6,243 nt of DNA from Neisseria lactamica (GTDB lineage: Bacteria; Pseudomonadota; Gammaproteobacteria; Burkholderiales; Neisseriaceae): contig JUNU01000116.1 in NCBI GenBank assembly GCA_001067655.1, positions 1 to 6,243 on the forward strand. Direction: 5' to 3'. Each line of letters begins with the position of its first letter. Within the stretch, counting starts at the first letter, position 1. A model generated the notes under the pieces. That model was not told where the DNA came from. It searched no databases and was given only the letters and a program-made list of their open reading frames with translations. A program made the position numbers and the translations under genes. Of the stretch, positions 5,624-6,243 are shown in pieces.

Positions 5624-5651
5624 TTGTGTTTTAAGGATTGTGATGTATAAT
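5624..5651 (+). promoter_or_regulatory. Sigma-70 promoter of the rpmE2-rpmJ2 operon
   Basis: A perfect TATAAT -10 lies at 5646-5651, with TTGTGT (5624-5629) as the -35 at 16-nt spacing. The predicted start is near 5657-5658, inside the Zur box, whose first base is also the last base of the -10. A bound repressor would therefore block polymerase directly. Confidence 0.75.
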
Positions 5652-5667
5652 GTTATACCATAACATT
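5649..5667 (+). promoter_or_regulatory. Zur box (zinc uptake regulator operator)
   Basis: TGTTATACCATAACA (5651-5665) fits the meningococcal Zur consensus TGTTATDNHATAACA, as I recall it, at every position. The palindrome extends to 8-bp arms, AATGTTAT and ATAACATT, around a 3-nt centre. It overlaps the -10 box and start point and lies just before the ribosome site of rpmE2. With zinc bound, Zur should sit here and repress the operon. Under zinc limitation repression is lifted. Confidence 0.9.
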
Positions 5668-5680
5668 TATCGGAGGAATG

Positions 5681-5956
5681 ATGAAAGCGAATATCCACCC
5701 TGAAAATTACCGTACTGTGCTTTTTTACGACAGTGGTGCCAATGAAGGCTGGCTGATCCGTTCTTGTGCGGATACACACGGCAAAACGATGGTTTGGACT
5801 GACGGCAAAGAATATCCTTTATTCTCATTGGATACCTCTTCTGCCTCGCATCCCGTCTATACGGGCAAACAGCGCAATGTGAATACTGAAGGTCGAGCCA
5901 GCAAGTTCAACCAAAGATTCCAATCTATGATGTCTTCTTTTAGAAAGGATAAATGA
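5681..5956 (+). CDS. rpmE2: 50S ribosomal protein L31 type B (zinc-independent)
   Basis: The 91-residue protein has the type B L31 signature: MKANIHPENYRTVLFYD at the start, then SLDTSSASHPVYTGKQ (49-64) and GRASKFNQRF (71-80). Type A L31 binds zinc through four cysteines. Here only C29 is present and there is no CxxC or CxC pair, so this is the 'C-minus', zinc-free paralog (YkgM-like). In other bacteria such forms replace zinc-bearing L31 on the ribosome during zinc shortage, releasing zinc. The start is ATG 5681, not the adjacent in-frame ATG at 5678. GGAGG (5672-5676) lies 4 nt before 5681 but only 1 nt before 5678, and the family begins MKxxIHP. It is the first gene of a Zur-controlled operon with L36 type B, with which it overlaps by one base. 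Confidence 0.95.
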   Translation: MKANIHPENYRTVLFYDSGANEGWLIRSCADTHGKTMVWTDGKEYPLFSLDTSSASHPVYTGKQRNVNTEGRASKFNQRFQSMMSSFRKDK

Positions 5957-6081
5957 TGCAGGTTTTGTCTTCATTGAAAACGGCGAAGAAGCGCCATCGT
6001 GACTGTCAAATCGTTCGACGCAAGGGTAAAGTTTACGTCATCTGTAAAAGCAATCCCCGCTTCAAAGCCCGTCAGCGGTAA
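5956..6081 (+). CDS. rpmJ2: 50S ribosomal protein L36 type B (zinc-independent)
   Basis: This short gene encodes 41 residues: MQVLSSLKTAKKRHRDCQ, then IVRRKGKVYVICKSNPRF and KARQR. The MxVLSSLK start, the KRH-D-C spacing and CKSNPRFKA identify the L36 type B (YkgO-like) family. Zinc-binding L36 uses three cysteines and one histidine. Here C17 and C30 remain, while the first cysteine is absent and the histidine position is phenylalanine (F36), so a proper zinc site cannot form. The ATG at 5956 shares its A with the TGA of rpmE2 (TGATG), so translation is probably coupled. AAAGGA (5944-5949) lies 6 nt upstream. An in-frame ATG at 5953 is closer to the ribosome site (3 nt) and less likely. A terminator follows about 30 nt downstream. 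Confidence 0.94.
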   Translation: MQVLSSLKTAKKRHRDCQIVRRKGKVYVICKSNPRFKARQR

Positions 6082-6110
6082 TGTTTTCATATTTTGTAAT
6101 GCTCTCAATG

Positions 6111-6150
6111 GATTGCCGCTCGCGATGATTTTCGTGGGCGGTCTTTTTTT
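6111..6150 (+). terminator. Likely rho-independent terminator of rpmE2-rpmJ2
   Basis: GATTGCC (6111-6117) pairs with GGCGGTC (6137-6143), including two G-U pairs. A run of seven T follows at 6144-6150. Unlike the other terminators in the window its stem is not a DUS pair. A solitary DUS follows directly. Confidence 0.65.
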
Positions 6151-6153
6151 GTT

Positions 6154-6165
6154 TTCAGACGACCT
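6154..6165 (-). other. DNA uptake sequence, solitary
   Basis: Exact TTCAGACGACCT directly after the operon terminator, with no matching inverted copy nearby. Confidence 0.9.
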
Positions 6166-6191
6166 TGTTCAGACAGGTAAGTGTGAAACAA

Positions 6192-6243
6192 TATAGTGGA
6201 TTAAATTTAAACCAGTACGGCGTTGCCTCGCCTTGCCGTACTA
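6192..6243. repeat. Correia repeat enclosed element (CREE/NEMIS), truncated by the window edge
   Basis: TATAGTGGATTAAATTTAAA followed by CCAGTACGGCG matches the terminal inverted repeat of Correia elements, which are small non-autonomous MITE-like repeats of Neisseria that insert at TA. The internal part that follows (TTGCCTCGCCTTGCCGTACTA) is also typical, including the ability of AGTACGGCG to pair with CGCC..GCCGTACT. Full elements are about 100-155 bp, so the second end lies outside. Known effects in Neisseria include creating promoters, IHF binding in long forms, and RNase III cleavage of transcripts that contain them. This copy lies downstream of the operon terminator. Confidence 0.9.

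Noticed and set aside
5678..5680. Upstream in-frame ATG as start of rpmE2
   Set aside because: It is only 1 nt from the GGAGG motif, and the family begins with MKxxIHP, which fits the ATG at 5681.
5999..6196. Plus-strand frame of 65 codons beginning inside rpmJ2
   Set aside because: It is an out-of-frame shadow of L36B that runs through the terminator and DUS, and no ribosome site precedes it.
1..6243. CRISPR array, tRNA/rRNA genes, phage genes or toxin-antitoxin pair
   Set aside because: The only repeated units are DUS 12-mers without regular spacing, no tRNA-like cloverleaf was noticed, and the small genes at the right end are ribosomal proteins.

Overview
The window is chromosomal DNA from a commensal-type Neisseria. 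The clearest sign is the DNA uptake sequence (DUS). The 12-mer AGGTCGTCTGAA, or its complement TTCAGACGACCT, occurs 11 times exactly and twice with one mismatch in 6.2 kb. This is the 'AG-muc' dialect known from the N. mucosa / N. sicca / N. subflava side of the genus. It differs from the ATGCCGTCTGAA and AGGCCGTCTGAA forms of meningococci, gonococci and close relatives. A Correia repeat at the right edge and the gene families agree. The exact species cannot be named from this window.

Layout. Positions 1-54 look like one end of an IS3-family (IS150-like) insertion sequence whose body lies to the left. A gene-free stretch with two DUS follows. Next, on the + strand, come a DUF808/YedI-family membrane protein (283-1149), apolipoprotein N-acyltransferase lnt (1231-2772) and the heat-shock sigma factor rpoH (3046-3909). 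rpoH is preceded by an unusually long leader. On the - strand are a small periplasmic cytochrome c, probably cytochrome c2/cccA (3989-4390), and ferrochelatase hemH (4520-5530). Diverging from hemH on the + strand is a two-gene operon for the zinc-independent ribosomal proteins L31 type B and L36 type B (5681-6081). Its promoter overlaps a perfect Neisseria-type Zur box. The window ends inside a Correia element (from 6192).

How it works together. Most genes are separated by DUS inverted repeats that double as terminators, so each gene is largely its own transcription unit. cccA and hemH are linked in function, because ferrochelatase makes the protoheme that c-type cytochromes carry. The L31B/L36B pair is a zinc-saving module. 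When zinc falls, Zur should release the promoter, and ribosomes can use L31 and L36 versions that lack the full set of zinc ligands, sparing or freeing zinc.

I found no evidence of a wholly new system. The points most worth a second look are the Zur-controlled ribosomal operon, a DUS hairpin with a terminator-like T-run between two divergent genes, the long rpoH leader with several candidate promoters, the lack of a Shine-Dalgarno site at lnt, and a symmetrical hairpin in the IS end.
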